64,000 nt of DNA, from the NCBI GenBank assembly GCA_033032175.1, contig CM065314.1, positions 3,348,001 to 3,412,000 of the forward strand, read 5' to 3'. This DNA comes from Saturnia japonica. Lineage: Eukaryota > Arthropoda > Insecta > Lepidoptera > Saturniidae. Of this stretch, positions 23,870 to 36,493 are shown in pieces. Under the pieces are notes generated by a model. The model was not told the origin of the DNA, did no database searches, and saw only the letters and a program-made list of their open reading frames with translations. Position 1 is the stretch's first letter; every line of letters begins with the position of its first letter. Position numbers and translations under genes: made by a program.

Positions 23870-24025
23870 TGTGAAAATGGTCCTTAATGATCTGAAACAT
23901 CAAACTAGTTCTAACTCACGCAATGCTTGGCGTCAGATTTTCAACTTGAGGATAGGCATTGGAAGACCACTATACTATGGTTACATTACATCGCGAGGTT
24001 TTCTTCACCGAAAGCTCAGGCTCAT
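23870..24025 (-). repeat. SINE family S1 fragment
   Basis: Contains 'cgtcagattttcaacttgag' and 'cttcaccgaaagctcaggct', matching 43560-43680. The pol III head is missing. Confidence 0.6.
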
Positions 24026-24434
24026 CATCATTATTATCCTATAGCAAAATAACCGCATTTCTAAGTAAACCTTTTTATTTTAATAACATAAATATTGAAT
24101 AATAAACAAAACGTTTTTTATTAATCTTAATAAATTGTACAGCGGGCAACAGGGCGCACGTTTATTTATACTAATAAAACGTAACCCCAAATATATCCGA
24201 TCATGATATGAAAACGAGTCGAAGTTTATCAATAATATTATTCAAGATAAGATAACGTGTGTGAACGTGATTTTATTCGTACGAGTTCCGCGCGCCTCGA
24301 GATTCCGGTTCGTAAACCGGAAATGTATTTAAATGTTGCAAGAGGGAATATTGTCTTACAGTCCGATGAATTTTCTTTTTCCACGTGGATACAAAAGTAA
24401 CATCTAGTACTATTATGTGAGAAATTATTATATA
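24026..24434. other. Unassigned sequence
   Basis: Contains a short inverted repeat TTCCGGTT..AACCGGAA (about 24303-24321). No repeat family or gene recognised. Confidence 0.4.
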
Positions 24435-24807
24435 CTAGCGGTGCACCGCGGCTTCGCACGCGTTTGTTACTACGCAGTGGTTATTTACGTTCCGTACTTA
24501 TGGAATTATTAATAATTCATATAAGCCTATCAATTGAAGAATGACATGTACTTCACATGTAAAAATTTTCAACAAAATCTGTTGAAAAATATATTTATTT
24601 TCTACGATTTCGAAAAGTATTACTGACAATTCTTTTATCCCAACAATCATAGTTCCCGAGTACAAAAACTTTATTAAAATCGGTTAAGAAATAATAAAAA
24701 AAAAATTTTTGGGATTTTTTTTTTTTTTTTGGTTTCAGAATAGGATTTCTATCAGGCCATTTGGAAAAAAAATTCTACAGACAGAACTACAGACTTATTA
24801 ATATAGA
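24435..24807 (-). mobile_element. Helitron-like element, family B (complete)
   Basis: Minus strand runs from A/TCTATATTAATAAGTCTG to a perfect terminal hairpin GCGGTGCACCGC followed by TAG and T. Flanking bases A and T fit Helitron insertion. 373 bp without coding capacity. Confidence 0.8.
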
Positions 24808-25854
24808 TTGAAGTTATTGATCGTTCTCAAGTTATGTGTATTTATTTGTGAAATTACTGAAAAAAAAACCATTCCATAATATAAACGAGCACTTAATTTT
24901 TTTTAAGCTGCCTAATCACACGTGAAATGAGATGAAATACTGCATAATGTACAAATATGTTAATAGTTATGCAATTTAGTACACAGTGACTAACTTTGAC
25001 AAATTTACGCTTTGAAATGTACCCATGCTACATTCCACGCCATTAGTTAAAATCAGTGACACTTCTAGTTTTGTTACTTCAGAGAAATTAAGAGACGTAT
25101 TTGGAAATGTTGACTTTCAGAATAAAATGTCTTTATCTAAAGTGATAATGAGCACTTATGAAAATTACATTTCACCGAATTCCTAATACATTATTTCAAC
25201 TTTAAAGCAATAAATTTTAATGAAGAAAATTTAATTATTTTATTATTATAAGTAATTGGTTTTAATTATATATGCGTATTTATATTTTAAATCTATATAG
25301 ACCGTATTACTATGGTACGTCGAATAATGCAGTTTCATATGAAATTAACTTAATTAATTACCTCTTTTATGAGTAATTTCTAAGAAAAGCCGATCACCAC
25401 TTCTGAATCACTAAATATAATAAAGTACCTTTGTCTTAATTATCGAAAAGTCGTTATGATATTGAGGACTTAAATTCATAAACTATTATAGGATACATAT
25501 AACCATTGGCTTAGTAAAAGAGAATCAGCGAAACGCCTTTATACTTTTATTCCTTCTGCGATACGGCTTTTAGCTCGACTCAACAATGCTATAAATTATC
25601 ATTCTAGTTTATCAAAACTATACATAGATGGCGTACCGAAACAACCACCATAATATAATTCAAACCGGATACACAGATTTATAACGGAAGTCATTTTATA
25701 TTTAATAAGTTTTGTATGAACCCAACACTACATCATAAGAATATAAAATAAAATAATTTAACTGAAAATTATATTTCAATTATCTGGATATCAATCAGTG
25801 CCAGTAGCATAATATCGTTTGGGTAAAAAAAAAAGAAAAAAATTGAAAGAAAGA
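24808..25854. other. Unassigned AT-rich sequence
   Basis: No gene or repeat recognised. Confidence 0.45.
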
Positions 25855-25995
25855 AAGATTTATTTACAGTAACAGTAACAAAAATCAAATGCCAGTTGTT
25901 ACAAAACGGCCCCAGCTCAGCATAATGCTGGTTGTAAATAACCAGCGCTGGTTTTCCGTTGGGGCCGCTTGGTGACGCCACATAACGGGCACACT
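25855..25995 (-). repeat. LINE 3'-end fragment
   Basis: On the minus strand a GC-rich stretch ('gccccaacggaaaaccagc', 'attatgctgagctggggcc') is followed by 'taaataaatc' and a TTTCTTTC tail. This looks like a LINE 3'-UTR plus tail. The 119-codon frame overlapping it is not protein-like. Confidence 0.5.
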
Positions 25996-27320
25996 GACAT
26001 ATAAAATACAAAAAAAGTAAAATTAAAACGTGAAACTTACGATATAAAAAAGCCCTAAGCAGTAACTCAATAAAATATAATGACAAGTCAAATATACTCG
26101 AATCAAGCAAGAGTTGGTATTCAAGCAAAAAACCTATGAGAACTCCAGGAGCAACCTTAAATTAATTTCTATGAAGATCTAGTTTTATGACATAATACGA
26201 GTACAGTATATATTATTTAAACAAGATAGCAAGCAATTTGATAAGAAGTTGGCGATGTAGGTCTCCCCTAGTGGATACTTCCTCTCGCGATGTCGACCTA
26301 AAAATAAATGCTGTGTCATTGAAGTCGTAGAACCATCCCGGCTATTCTATGTTCTCTATTTCGTTTTTAATATAATAAAGGTTTATTTGTGTCTTAAAAA
26401 ATCTAAACAAAAACTCCAATTCTTGCCTTTTTTTATTGTATCTGAGTTATTTATTATTACTTATTTTGTTTTGATACTACTAATACAAAGTACATCCCTG
26501 TAAATTGTATGTATATTTTTGTTTGTACTCCAGTGTTTATCAAGAAATATTAACAATATTTTTTTTTTTACGTAAAAAGTTTGACCATCAAGCAAAACTT
26601 ACAATTAAACCTTAAATTTAAAGCGAAATACGTCAATTCTAATAGAAATAGTACGTAGGAATGATTTTGTTTAATAAAAAAGCTAATTTTGTTTAATAAG
26701 TTGTGGTCGGAAAATCGAATTGTCAAAAAAAACATTTTATTTATTTCAAATTATGTTGCGCGTGTTACGAAGGAAGTTGACGGGTTTAATATTTAAATGC
26801 AAAACAGTACGCTTATCCAAAAAAAAGACATAATTTTTTTTGTTCTAACAAATTATTATCCTTTTGTTTCATAAATCAATAATGTTGCATCTTCACTGAG
26901 TCATTTCAATAATCATTGCCACACGCAAGCCATAGCACACCTGTTATTAGGAGATACCCAAATCAAATCACTATGTCTAATTAGTAATTACAAATATATT
27001 TCAATGCCATACCATATAATTTTACATAATATCCGCCATGAATTATTCAATAAAATCATTATTTGCGTACAATAACCTACACAGAGCTTATCTTATATCA
27101 AAATATAGTCATTAGGTTTGCGCCTCGTGTTCTATAGCGTGAAAGTAGAATCTCTATTATACCTTTGTCCATCTAATTCGAATACTCCGTGAAGCATTTA
27201 TGGAATGATATAGAAGCTCTTCATAAACTGGTATAAGGGTTATACAACCGACCTATAGAGAGCTCTGGATTTTAGTATATTTTCTCCTTAAGTCTTATAC
27301 GACACGTGGTCCTGGATATA
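25996..27320. other. Unassigned AT-rich sequence
   Basis: Nothing recognised. Confidence 0.4.
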
Positions 27321-27551
27321 ATGGAGAGTAGAGAGGTGATTCCGGGCGGGAGCTCAACGCGCAGCCTCCGCGATATCGAGCGACCTCGCCCGCGCCAGCA
27401 GGACCCACGTGTTCCATTCAACTATAAAACCACGTGCGAAACAACTTTAAATAAAATTGCATCTAACATTTCGAAATATGAAAATATAGAAGAGTTTTTT
27501 GAAAGAGTATACATATTGCCGCCCAACGTGCAATCTAACTATAAAATATAG
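27321..27551 (+). CDS. Small unassigned ORF, 76 codons
   Basis: ATG at 27321 (context ATAATGG) to TAG at 27549. The N-terminal third is GC-rich and charged, with 'RSLRDIERPRPRQQDPRVPF'. The C-terminal half is Lys/Asn/Glu-rich, with 'KYENIEEFFERVYILPP'. No signal peptide, membrane segment or known domain is visible. Codon composition differs from the surrounding AT-rich DNA, which is why I list it. It could be a fragment of a retroelement gag, a lone exon or chance; a splice-donor-like GTATTT follows the stop. I do not recognise it. Confidence 0.2.
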   Translation: MESREVIPGGSSTRSLRDIERPRPRQQDPRVPFNYKTTCETTLNKIASNISKYENIEEFFERVYILPPNVQSNYKI

Positions 27552-27736
27552 GTATTTGGTTCGGAATTTAATGTAAACAAGGTCTGAATTAATATTCTTA
27601 AAAAAAAGTTCAAAACTTTATCTTAAAATGACAAATAAATTATTCTAAGAAAAACACAGCTCAGATTGATTTCAAAATGATTACACGAAACGTAGAAATT
27701 TATGTCTATATGTATTGATTTTATAGCTAAAATACT

Positions 27737-27950
27737 TATATGTGCCCGCGGCTCCTCACGCATCAACTACAGATTGACTGTTTATGAAGACGTTGCGATA
27801 ATTTATTTTTAAATAAGGGCCAAGTATCTAAGCAGTGAAACAAAAAAAAAAGATCAAAATCTATCCAGCAGTTTTTGCGTGATACGCGCACAAAGGCAAA
27901 CCTCTATCATTTTTATTTAATAAATACACACTTAGATTACATTGGCACAC
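27737..27950 (-). mobile_element. Helitron-like fragment, family E
   Basis: Plus strand shows 'tatgtgcccgcggctcc' and later 'gatcaaaatctatccagcag' and 'tgatacgcgcacaaaggc', matching 51371-51650. The CTAG itself is lost here. Confidence 0.5.
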
Positions 27951-28530
27951 ATTTTGCAATACATATCATCTACAATATACTACTGCACTTTCAATACATT
28001 TATTTTAAATAATTTAAACACATACTCGATAAAATAAAATCGTATTATATTATTTATCAAACGTGTTTTCCTGTCATCTCTAGCAAAGCTCGCAAACACC
28101 GTTTTAAAGTTTATATTCCCACTGTTACAAATACAAATATGTAGTTTAAAATTAATATTGTCGATAAATAAGTTGATTAAAAATGACTATCGGATCGCAT
28201 TCCTACCTCTTTTCTCTCACGTGAACCATTGAGGAATAAATTTCAAGAATTTAGTATCTTAACTTTGCGTTCCCAATACATCTTGGAAAATATAATGTGT
28301 GTTCGGAAAAATGAAGATAATTTTGAACTTGTAACTAGCACGCACAATTTCAATACTAGAAATAAATAGAAAATAGTAATTCCGTCTTTTAGACTTAGTA
28401 AAACAAATAAAAGTTTTTTAGGTAATTTTGTTAGGTTCTAGAATAAACTTCCTAAGCATATTACCGATTTGCCGGATAATAAATTCAAGAATCATGTTAA
28501 GCAGGTTTTATTGTCGAAGTGGTGTGCATT

Positions 28531-29077
28531 TAGGGTTGCCAACCATACCTTATAATAAAGTATTCTACTTTATTTTCAGTATATATACTTTATACTTTTG
28601 CATAAGAATAAAGTATGCGAAAATACTTTATTTCCAATCTTTACTGTAATACGTAAAACGAAACATTCGTATGGGTAATCACTGAACTATATATCGATAT
28701 TTATAAGTAAAGAAAATCTACTAAAAATTATAAAAAACTGTCAGACAAAAATATTGTTAGCAAACGGCAACATTTATATACTTAAAAATGCATGTGATAA
28801 CTTAGCAATGTAAAATAGTAATAAATATTTCTTATTTAGTCTCTGTCACCGCTACTTCAGCTTACACTAAGAGAGTTTTTTCGGTAACAAAGCTGAAGTG
28901 GCGAGAAAAGATAGAAGTGACAGATCATAATAAATTTAATGAAAAAAGATACATATTTTAATTGTTTCAGGGAACAATAACATAGATTTTAGAAACACTT
29001 TTTTTTCTTCCAAATACTTTTCTTCCTATTCTAAGAATTTTATACGTTATTTTTCTGAAGAAAAGTTGTCAACCCTA
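28531..29077. mobile_element. hAT-type MITE with 8-bp duplication
   Basis: Ends TAGGGTTGCCAAC (28531-28543) and GTTGTCAACCCTA (29065-29077). Flanked by TGTGCATT (28523-28530) and TGTACATT (29078-29085), 7 of 8 identical. Its ends match those of the element at 16078-17337. The interior has repeated 'atactttat' words and no transposase. Confidence 0.8.
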
Positions 29078-29214
29078 TGTACATTGTACATAGGGTGGCT
29101 GATTACGTGAATGATTGTGATGTCTGGATGTGATTCCCTCTCTGTACATCTACTAAAAAAGATTATAACTGTATATAATTTAATACTGTACAACGATTAA
29201 AAAAAAAGAAAATA

Positions 29215-29365
29215 AGATGTTGACAAAACCCGATCGAGTTTCTTGTCGGTTCTTCTCGACGGCTGGAATGTTTTCCAAACCGGTGGTAGTGTTTTGATAT
29301 TCATAAGTGCCTTCTTGGGGCCTAAATTGAAAAAAATACGTTTTGATTTTGTTTTATGGAAAATA
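29215..29365 (+). repeat. LINE 3'-UTR fragment with GATTTTG tail
   Basis: Contains 'gatcgagtttcttgtcggtt', 'aaaccggtggtag' and 'cataagtgccttcttggggc', then 'gttttgattttgtttt'. This order is familiar from lepidopteran LINE 3'-UTRs. A shorter minus-strand match lies at 49921-49946. Confidence 0.6.
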
Positions 29366-29937
29366 TAAAGATAGTATTTTTAATGAAAATATATGTAACT
29401 GACATGTATGAAGCGACATTTATTATCCAATCTGTTTAAGTAACATGACAGCTATTAGATTACTTACCTTCTATAATGTGCGAATATTCGCAAGAATTAG
29501 TTATTTATAATAATTGAGTATAACATATAAGTTTTCGTTCCTCTTGAAAATAAATTACTAATAATTAAAATTAACAATGACAACATCCAAGAAGGCTAAT
29601 GAATATACCAATTACTATGTTTAACTTTAATTTTTAACCTACATTTAGATTGAAGCGATCACCACAAAATTCATGAAATTGATCCATCTATTATAGCTTT
29701 ATTAAATACGCCGTCACAATCTCACTTTGACATTAATTCCGATGGACGTGACATTAATTTATTAAATTTTTAAATACGTGCTCAATGTGTTATTTAATTT
29801 ATTTCATAATGTTAACTTAAACTGTTTGTTTGAGATTATAAAGATATGAATCACACATCATCACAATCAAGTTAAAAAAAAACTAACAGTCCTTCCAATA
29901 ACTCGCGGCTTAGATTTTTATTTGATATGTTACAAGG
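29366..29937. other. Unassigned AT-rich sequence
   Basis: Nothing recognised. Confidence 0.4.
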
Positions 29938-30215
29938 CATTTTTTTACCAAAAATAATAACAAATTCAATGATTTTGTGTAGTTTCGTGATATATCTTGG
30001 AATTCGAAGGTCCAAGGCCAATGAAATTAAAATCCCTATCAAACAAAACTTTCTTTGTATCTGAACCGATTTGGATAATTCTATTTTTTTTTTATCTCAC
30101 ATTTTAATTTCATTGGCATTGGACCTTCAACTTCGAAGATACACAAGGGAACTCTTCAAAATCATTGAAGATAGTTTTTTTTTTTTTGTTAAAAATTGTC
30201 TTGTTATGACAGAAT
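29938..30215. repeat. Head-to-head pair of family T copies (foldback)
   Basis: The left copy (minus, 29938-30045) and right copy (plus, about 30055-30215) face each other. 'ggtccaaggccaatgaaatt' at about 30011 pairs with 'aatttcattggcattggacc' at about 30105. Transcripts across it could form a long imperfect hairpin. Confidence 0.65.
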
Positions 30216-31262
30216 ACAGAATTCACGTATATGTTTTCATATCTACTCGTATATGAGTAGTACAAAAACAAACAATAATATTTTAATGACCAATGCTTGA
30301 TAATAAAAAGTATGTTTATTAGAAACAAGTACTACGTCAAGTTATACAAATATACGTCTACCAATTAAAAGGAAGATAAATTCTACATTTTAAGATTAAG
30401 TTATCTGAATATAGATCACAGTTTCAAAATAAAAAAAAATTCAACGAACGTCGAAGTAATGAAAGATGGTTCGCAGTGCGAGTAAAGACAATCCAACACG
30501 CCGAGGGACCAGATCATTAAACGAGGCCCCTCCCACTCCCACAGCTCGTGCCATATTGGGATTTGCTGTCGGGATCGGATATATGTTGTCAGTTTCATTT
30601 CCGATGCCAATCCACAGTCCGCCTTAATGGAAATGTGAACTGTTGTGTTAAATACTTCGTAACCGTTGTTGCTATTAGCTGCGGAAACAACAATGCTTGC
30701 TCAAACTGTTGTTATCGCAAATAGCAACATGAAAACTATTTCACATTTTTTATAACCAAAAACAAGCGTATTTCCTGCACTATTTACGCAATGGACACTC
30801 AAAAGTGGATGTTTATATCCAGATTCCAAAGCTATTTGCTTCGATATAATTGAGTAAATAGAAAAGAGATTTAATCATATATCCCCCTTTTTTATCGTAG
30901 CACGGCAAAGTGACTACACTTTTCCTGACGATGAGGACACTGTAATCCAATAACAACGGCGACCACCGTCGGATCTATAATCAATCGTCACTCGCTACTG
31001 TCATGCCGGCCTGAACAAACGTCTCTTCACGTTATGCTTAAAAGACTTTATTTAATAGGAAGAAGAGAACACACTGGTGAGGAAGATAAGACGTATCTAA
31101 CATCTTGTTCGTGCCGAGATGGAAGTTACCGTAAAGCTTTAGCTCCGGAGCCCATCGCGTGCGGTTTTGTTATGAAAGGGAGAAATGGGAATTACGTTGA
31201 ACAGCTCTTCAGAACACTCGCCAGAGGGTAGAAAACTTAAATAATATCTAGAATGATAATCA
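30216..31262. other. Unassigned sequence
   Basis: A 65-codon plus-strand frame (ATG 31034, stop at 31229-31231) and a 64-codon minus-strand frame at 30416-30610 have mixed composition but no recognisable domain. Confidence 0.35.
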
Positions 31263-31553
31263 TCATTATATTAATACGTGAGAAGAAAACTTCGGACACC
31301 TTTTTTAAGTGTATTGTGTGTACAGGGAAGTCTGTGAGATTTGGCATGGTTAAAGTTTATACAGAGGAGTGCAGAAAGCTAAAATGTATATATATAATAT
31401 CTGTTAATAATATATTAAATAAAATAAATTAATACTGCGAATCCTAACCCGACCAGTGCCATTGAACTTAGATTCATACTGCAAATGTCAAACAGAAAAT
31501 AGTCTATAATTAAGAAATCACTGGACGAATTTCGATCATTGGGCATCCGCTAG
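31263..31553 (+). mobile_element. Helitron-like element, family A (copy 3)
   Basis: Starts TCATTATATTAATACGTGAG, ends CGATC-attgggc-ATCCG-CTAG followed by T. Shorter than copy 2 because the 'tgtcactcaatg' block is missing. Confidence 0.75.
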
Positions 31554-31860
31554 TATACTTAAAGGTCCATACGTATGACTAGGGAAATAGAGACATCTTC
31601 AACTTCGAAATTCATCCATGGCCTGGCATTAAACGAGAAACTAACCCCGGAAAACTAAATTGAACAGTTTGAAGACGTTGGTTGATACGAGTCGAATTTT
31701 CGAACAACGCTTTTAACATAGCACCTCGAAGACTGTCATGGTCTATGTTATCATTTCCAATCTACTTTACTCGTGCACAATTATAACCAAGCTTTAATTA
31801 TGCAAAATGCCTACTATAATCATACAATATAAAAAACATAAATCTATAATTACTATTATA
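31554..31860. other. Unassigned sequence
   Basis: Nothing recognised between the two Helitron-like copies. Confidence 0.4.
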
Positions 31861-32465
31861 TCTATACTTAATATAATAAAGGGAAAAAGATTGTTGTTTG
31901 TTTGTTTACACACACTAATCACTGTAAGTACCACTCGAATGAAAAATAATAATTCAAAAGACTATCTAACATTAGAACATTAGCCTACACAGCACTACTC
32001 TCAGCTAGCCTCAAATATTCATTTTTGTTATGCAAGTCGGAAGTCAGAGCACTCATGAACTGCTATATCCGCGTACGCTGGCATAATGGTAAATGATACG
32101 TAAACACAATGTTCTACAAAAATATTGATCCTTAGTATATCAAAAAAAGTCGGCGATAGCATATGCCTATCTCTAATACATATGCAGCAATAAGCTATCA
32201 TATGAAGATTAAAAAATAATTTATGAGTATTGTTTTAATGCATGGTATATTAATTTGTACGAACAAAAGTTACTACATCATAAAGACAATTTTATGAAGT
32301 TAAATTTTGCTCTTTACGGTATGCTATTTGGACACAGTTTAGGAGATAAAAATAATTTGTACTTGCGGAAAGTGAGAACGATTATGATCGTCTACATTGG
32401 TTCGTTGGCGGGCGCGGTGTTTGTCTAATAACATTAACACGGGTAAAACCGTGAGGCACAGCTAG
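31861..32465 (+). mobile_element. Helitron-like element, family C (long copy)
   Basis: Starts A/TCTATACTTAATATAATAAA and ends ACGGGTAAAACCGT-gaggcacag-CTAG followed by T. Same end as 2131 (minus) and same hairpin as 8132. 605 bp without a helicase or Rep frame. Confidence 0.75.
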
Positions 32466-33164
32466 TCTATTAATAAAAAACAAAAACCATTACCAGACTA
32501 AGATCCTACCTAAAACTCCAAGCATTGTTGTACGGCAGAAAAACCTTGGTATCTCAAAAGTGTAAAGGTAAGAGAAATTGTGCATAACAAATTTGTTTAA
32601 CATTTATAGATTGGATAATTACTCTCTTTTTTTGTTATACAATTCCGTTATTTATGGATTTAGCTTTAGCTAATTACAAGTACAATTTATAACTTACCAA
32701 TAACTTATTAATTTATCATGCGTAGGCGTAGCATCATTATCATAGCCTCCATAGGATAAACGATTGTTCACTAAGCACAAGTGTTTGCCTTATCTAGTTT
32801 TATGGCAACCCCACAAGGACAAAGACAGCAAATATTAACATAAAATTTAACTACTTTCATCGGCTTAATATTGTACTGCTTTCTCGATACAAATGAGCGA
32901 TTTCCTTTCCATTTGTTCAAGAAATGAAATTATTGAAATACAAATCAAGCCAATAAAATCTTTACAGCCCTGCTGACCTAGATTTTGTCAAATCGAGTTC
33001 TTATTGAACGTATCAATCAAGTGGCACTTTTTTTGCTGAATTATAAAGCAATAATATTTAAGGGGTGTGCTGAAGTATAAAAAACTATTAGTTCATATCC
33101 GTTTTTAAATATTTTTACCATTTATAGGTTTAGCATCATGGCTACAATATTACCTGATCGTAAA
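32466..33164. other. Unassigned sequence
   Basis: Nothing recognised. Confidence 0.4.
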
Positions 33165-33395
33165 TTACGATGTGGCCCAAGATGGTAACACGCTTAGCTT
33201 AGAAAAAAACTTGAGGGTGGTAGTTAGCTAGACGGGTATTAGAAAAAGTCATACCACCATTAAACGGTTTAATCACAATTTTTCCCTTCATCGAAAGCTC
33301 AGGCTCACAGCAGAGAATTCGAACTCACGTCGATCGACGCGATATCCGTAGACCCTACCACCGATCCATCATTGCTAATCTTTCCTGCTGTCTTT
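33165..33395 (-). repeat. SINE family S1
   Basis: Plus strand shows 'gatgtggcccaagatggtaa', 'catcgaaagctcaggctcac', then 'ttcgaactcacgtcg' and 'accaccgatccatcattgc', which on the minus strand is the 5' pol III head. Central part deleted relative to 43480-43740. Confidence 0.65.
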
Positions 33396-34621
33396 TGCCT
33401 ATAACAAGACAGCAGAAAAGAAAACACTAAGTAATGTAGTTAAAACTACAATAATTATAGTCAATTGGAGAAAGAAGAAAATTACTGATATATTTTCAGT
33501 CATTTATCTACTTGATAACACCTCCTTTAGGCAACTATCCAAATACTAATTATTTCTATAGGCACTAATTAATGTTCTGCTCTAAAACCCTCCAACAACG
33601 TCAAGAATTTTTTTATATCTAGACTTTGCAATCAAGAAACACAATAAGCAACATGCTCTAGAATCATGTCATAATTCTATTTTATGACTTGACATTGTAA
33701 CTGCCATTCGATTTCAATTCACGATATAAATCCTTATAATCAGTTCACCTTTAATCCAGCTTCGAGAAATCCTTCTACAGTAAACAAATCAACTGCTGAA
33801 ACCTGTATTTTCCAGCACACTATTAAAACTATTGACAGCATTCATCATTACCTAATTAATTTACCGACAAATCTGCGATAGACCCCATAACTTATATTTA
33901 CTGTCAAAATTTTAGCTTCGTATAATTTCGACAGTAAATAAATAGTACTATGATTTTACTCCGAAACATAAATTACCTTTCAACCAAACGATATTAAAAT
34001 CGATTCCGTATAGCCGTTAACCCGTATAAACTAACCAATTTCAATAATGCACCATATACCTAATCATAATTTATTCACAGCCGTTTCACTTATCAAAAGA
34101 AAATAAAGACTTATAAACGTTAATTAAATTTTAAGTAATGGTAAATAGCTATTTAACAATATTTTTTACTCTTAAACGTTAATTATCCATAATCAGTTGA
34201 TTAGTGGCGTCTTAAATAGCTGTCGAATTAATTCCGCGTTGTGTAACAAAATGGCGAGTGTATATCAGCTGATTTTACTTCTGTCATGCGTGTTGTTCAG
34301 TAAATTTTTGTAAGATATTTTTTTAATAATATGGATATTTTGTTAATGCATAATATTAAGAATGTTCCGTTTTGAAATACAAGAGCTTCACAATAATGAC
34401 GCGAGAACGCAAAACGCCTCCCAAGAGGCAAAAATATTATATTGAATGGGTAAATATCCGATGCAGGATTTGTCATATATATAATTTACAAGGATATAGA
34501 TTTACCAAAGAAAACATTATGAAAATAATTGTCATTGTTATGAACGACTTGAAAATATATCAATGTAATATCATACTAGACAAATTTATTTATTACCTAT
34601 AAAAAACATCGAACAACACAA
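33396..34621. other. Unassigned AT-rich sequence
   Basis: No gene or repeat recognised. A 76-codon frame at 34372-34602 is AT-driven. Confidence 0.4.
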
Positions 34622-34860
34622 TAGCGACTGCTATGAGCGAAGTCCTGGGTTCGAATCCCAGATCGAGCTAAGTGTTATTGGGTTCTTCCTATGAAATTCT
34701 CAGTAGCAGTCGGAGTTTGGTTTCGTGCCCGATTAATGGCAATAAATCGCCCCCTATTACATGGGACCTGAAAAACATACTCGGCGAACTGTGGGTGTAC
34801 ATTAGTACACCTCTGCCTAACCCTTCGGGAAAACAGGCGTGGTGGTATGTATGTATGTAT
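34622..34860 (+). repeat. SINE family S2, lacking its A box
   Basis: Starts inside the tRNA-like head ('gcgactgctatgagcg'), keeps GGGTTCGAATCCCAGA, the full body and a (GTAT)n tail at about 34843-34860. Short frames on both strands here are shadows. Confidence 0.8.
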
Positions 34861-35965
34861 GAACAACATAACAACACACCGAACTCGCAATTTTTTTTTG
34901 GCTCTCTGCCTATTTAGGTAATTTTGCCAATGTAAAGTGTGACAAATACACGTTAAAGAATTTAGTTTAAAAAATACCCATTAAAAAACCATTTTTACTT
35001 TAGTTTTATATTACATTATCTGTCAATTACAAGTAAAATCCATAAATACTATTTAATTGTATTTTCCTGTTAAATAATATTTACACAAAGTTTTATAAGA
35101 ATAACTTCACATCAACATCAATCATCGTCCCACGACAAATTACATCGACGTCTTACTCTCGATTCCGGCTCACTTCACAGAGCTAATCATCCGAATTCCT
35201 AATCATATGTCCATTCATCTCCATATAAAAGCCATTTTTATACACGAATCAATTGCTCAATATCATCTCTGGGATATTTCAATATAAACGAAACAGCCCG
35301 TTTCAATTGAAACTCTATTCCCCAACATATAGAGTGTCTTTTTGAATGAATTGATGTTTTGAAAAGAGGATTTTAAATTGTACGTTTGCTCTGGAGATGA
35401 CACGAATCAATTAATTAAATTACTCCGGTAGAGCGAAGTTCTCCCGAGCGGCGTTTGTTACTTGTCCGAAGTATTAAGGGAAGCCTTGTTGGAAATTTTA
35501 ATGTTGAATTATAAGCCATCAAATAAACCGTACGATCTTTATTAACGAAAAAAAAAAAACACAATTTAAAATGAGATATACTCTGAATATTTGATATTCT
35601 ATTCGATAATAATTATTTGTGTTTCGCCTATCCACGAAGCATACCCAAGTACTATACTCATTTAAACATTTCATTACTACAGTTCTTTTTTCGATAAATT
35701 TTTCTTTTTATTTTGTGGCAACGTGTTTATACACAACTGTACCAATGTCACGTAAATAGAATATGTTTCTAAAATCCAAAGTTCATAAAGCGCTCTAACA
35801 AGATGGTGACTTCTTCCTTGTTAGTTAGAACAGACAAGAGTGTTTTTGTGGCAACCCAAAATGCATGTTATTAATTGTTATTTATAATCCACTTACCTTG
35901 TGCACAATAACCAAACTATGTCACATAAAACACCATCAATATTACATATTATAATGGGGCAATAG
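34861..35965. other. Unassigned sequence
   Basis: Nothing recognised apart from short A and T runs. Confidence 0.4.
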
Positions 35966-36290
35966 GGTTGCACAAAGCGCCATGGAGCGTCCCATGTTGG
36001 GCAACTCCCTCGTGGATAGTATGCCAAATGTAGAAATCCGGAGGGGAACAAAGTTTGACGATATTGGCGAGCTAGTTACGAGGCTTAAGTGAAGGTGGGT
36101 GGAGTACTCGGCAAGACGAGAAGTGATAAGCGACTGCGAGGCCCGATGGTCCGATGACATAGCGAGGGAGGTGGGTAAACTCTGGATGAAAGCCGCGCAG
36201 GATCGAGAGGAATGGGATGAGCGAGAGGTCTATACCCAGCAGTGGGTAAATGTGGGCTGAATAGATGGATGGATGGAATAGGGTCGTAGG
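35966..36290 (+). pseudogene. RTE-type LINE ORF C-terminus with ATGG tail
   Basis: Plus-strand reading gives 'SAMERPML', 'VEIRRGTKFDDIGELVTRLK', one stop, 'RWVEYSARREVISDCEARW', and 'SDDIAREVGKLWMKAAQDR' to 'YTQQWVNVG' and stop at about 36258. The order RW.DDI, W..AQDR and QQW is the end of RTE-like reverse transcriptase proteins. Three ATGG units follow. One in-frame stop and a missing segment show that it is inactive. Minus-strand frames of 72 and 89 codons here are shadows. Confidence 0.75.
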
Positions 36291-36493
36291 ACACCCGGTA
36301 GTAAGGAAGTTCCTTTCGTTGTATATTATGTATTATTACCAGATTTACACGCACTACTGTTGTAATAGGTCGGGGAAAAAGTTTCTTCGCATTTTTATAT
36401 GAAAACTTAAGACATTTTTTTTTTTCAAAGTTTATTTACATTTATTTACAGTATATAAGTGCCGTTTTGTAGGTAGAGACATGATCCCGTTGT

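Noticed and set aside
25769..26128. 119-codon minus-strand frame
   Set aside because: Runs through a LINE 3' tail and a homopolymer-rich stretch; the peptide is low-complexity.
35967..35980. hAT-type start ('atagggttgc')
   Set aside because: It lies within the aligned RTE LINE coding fragment and does not continue as the hAT ends do.
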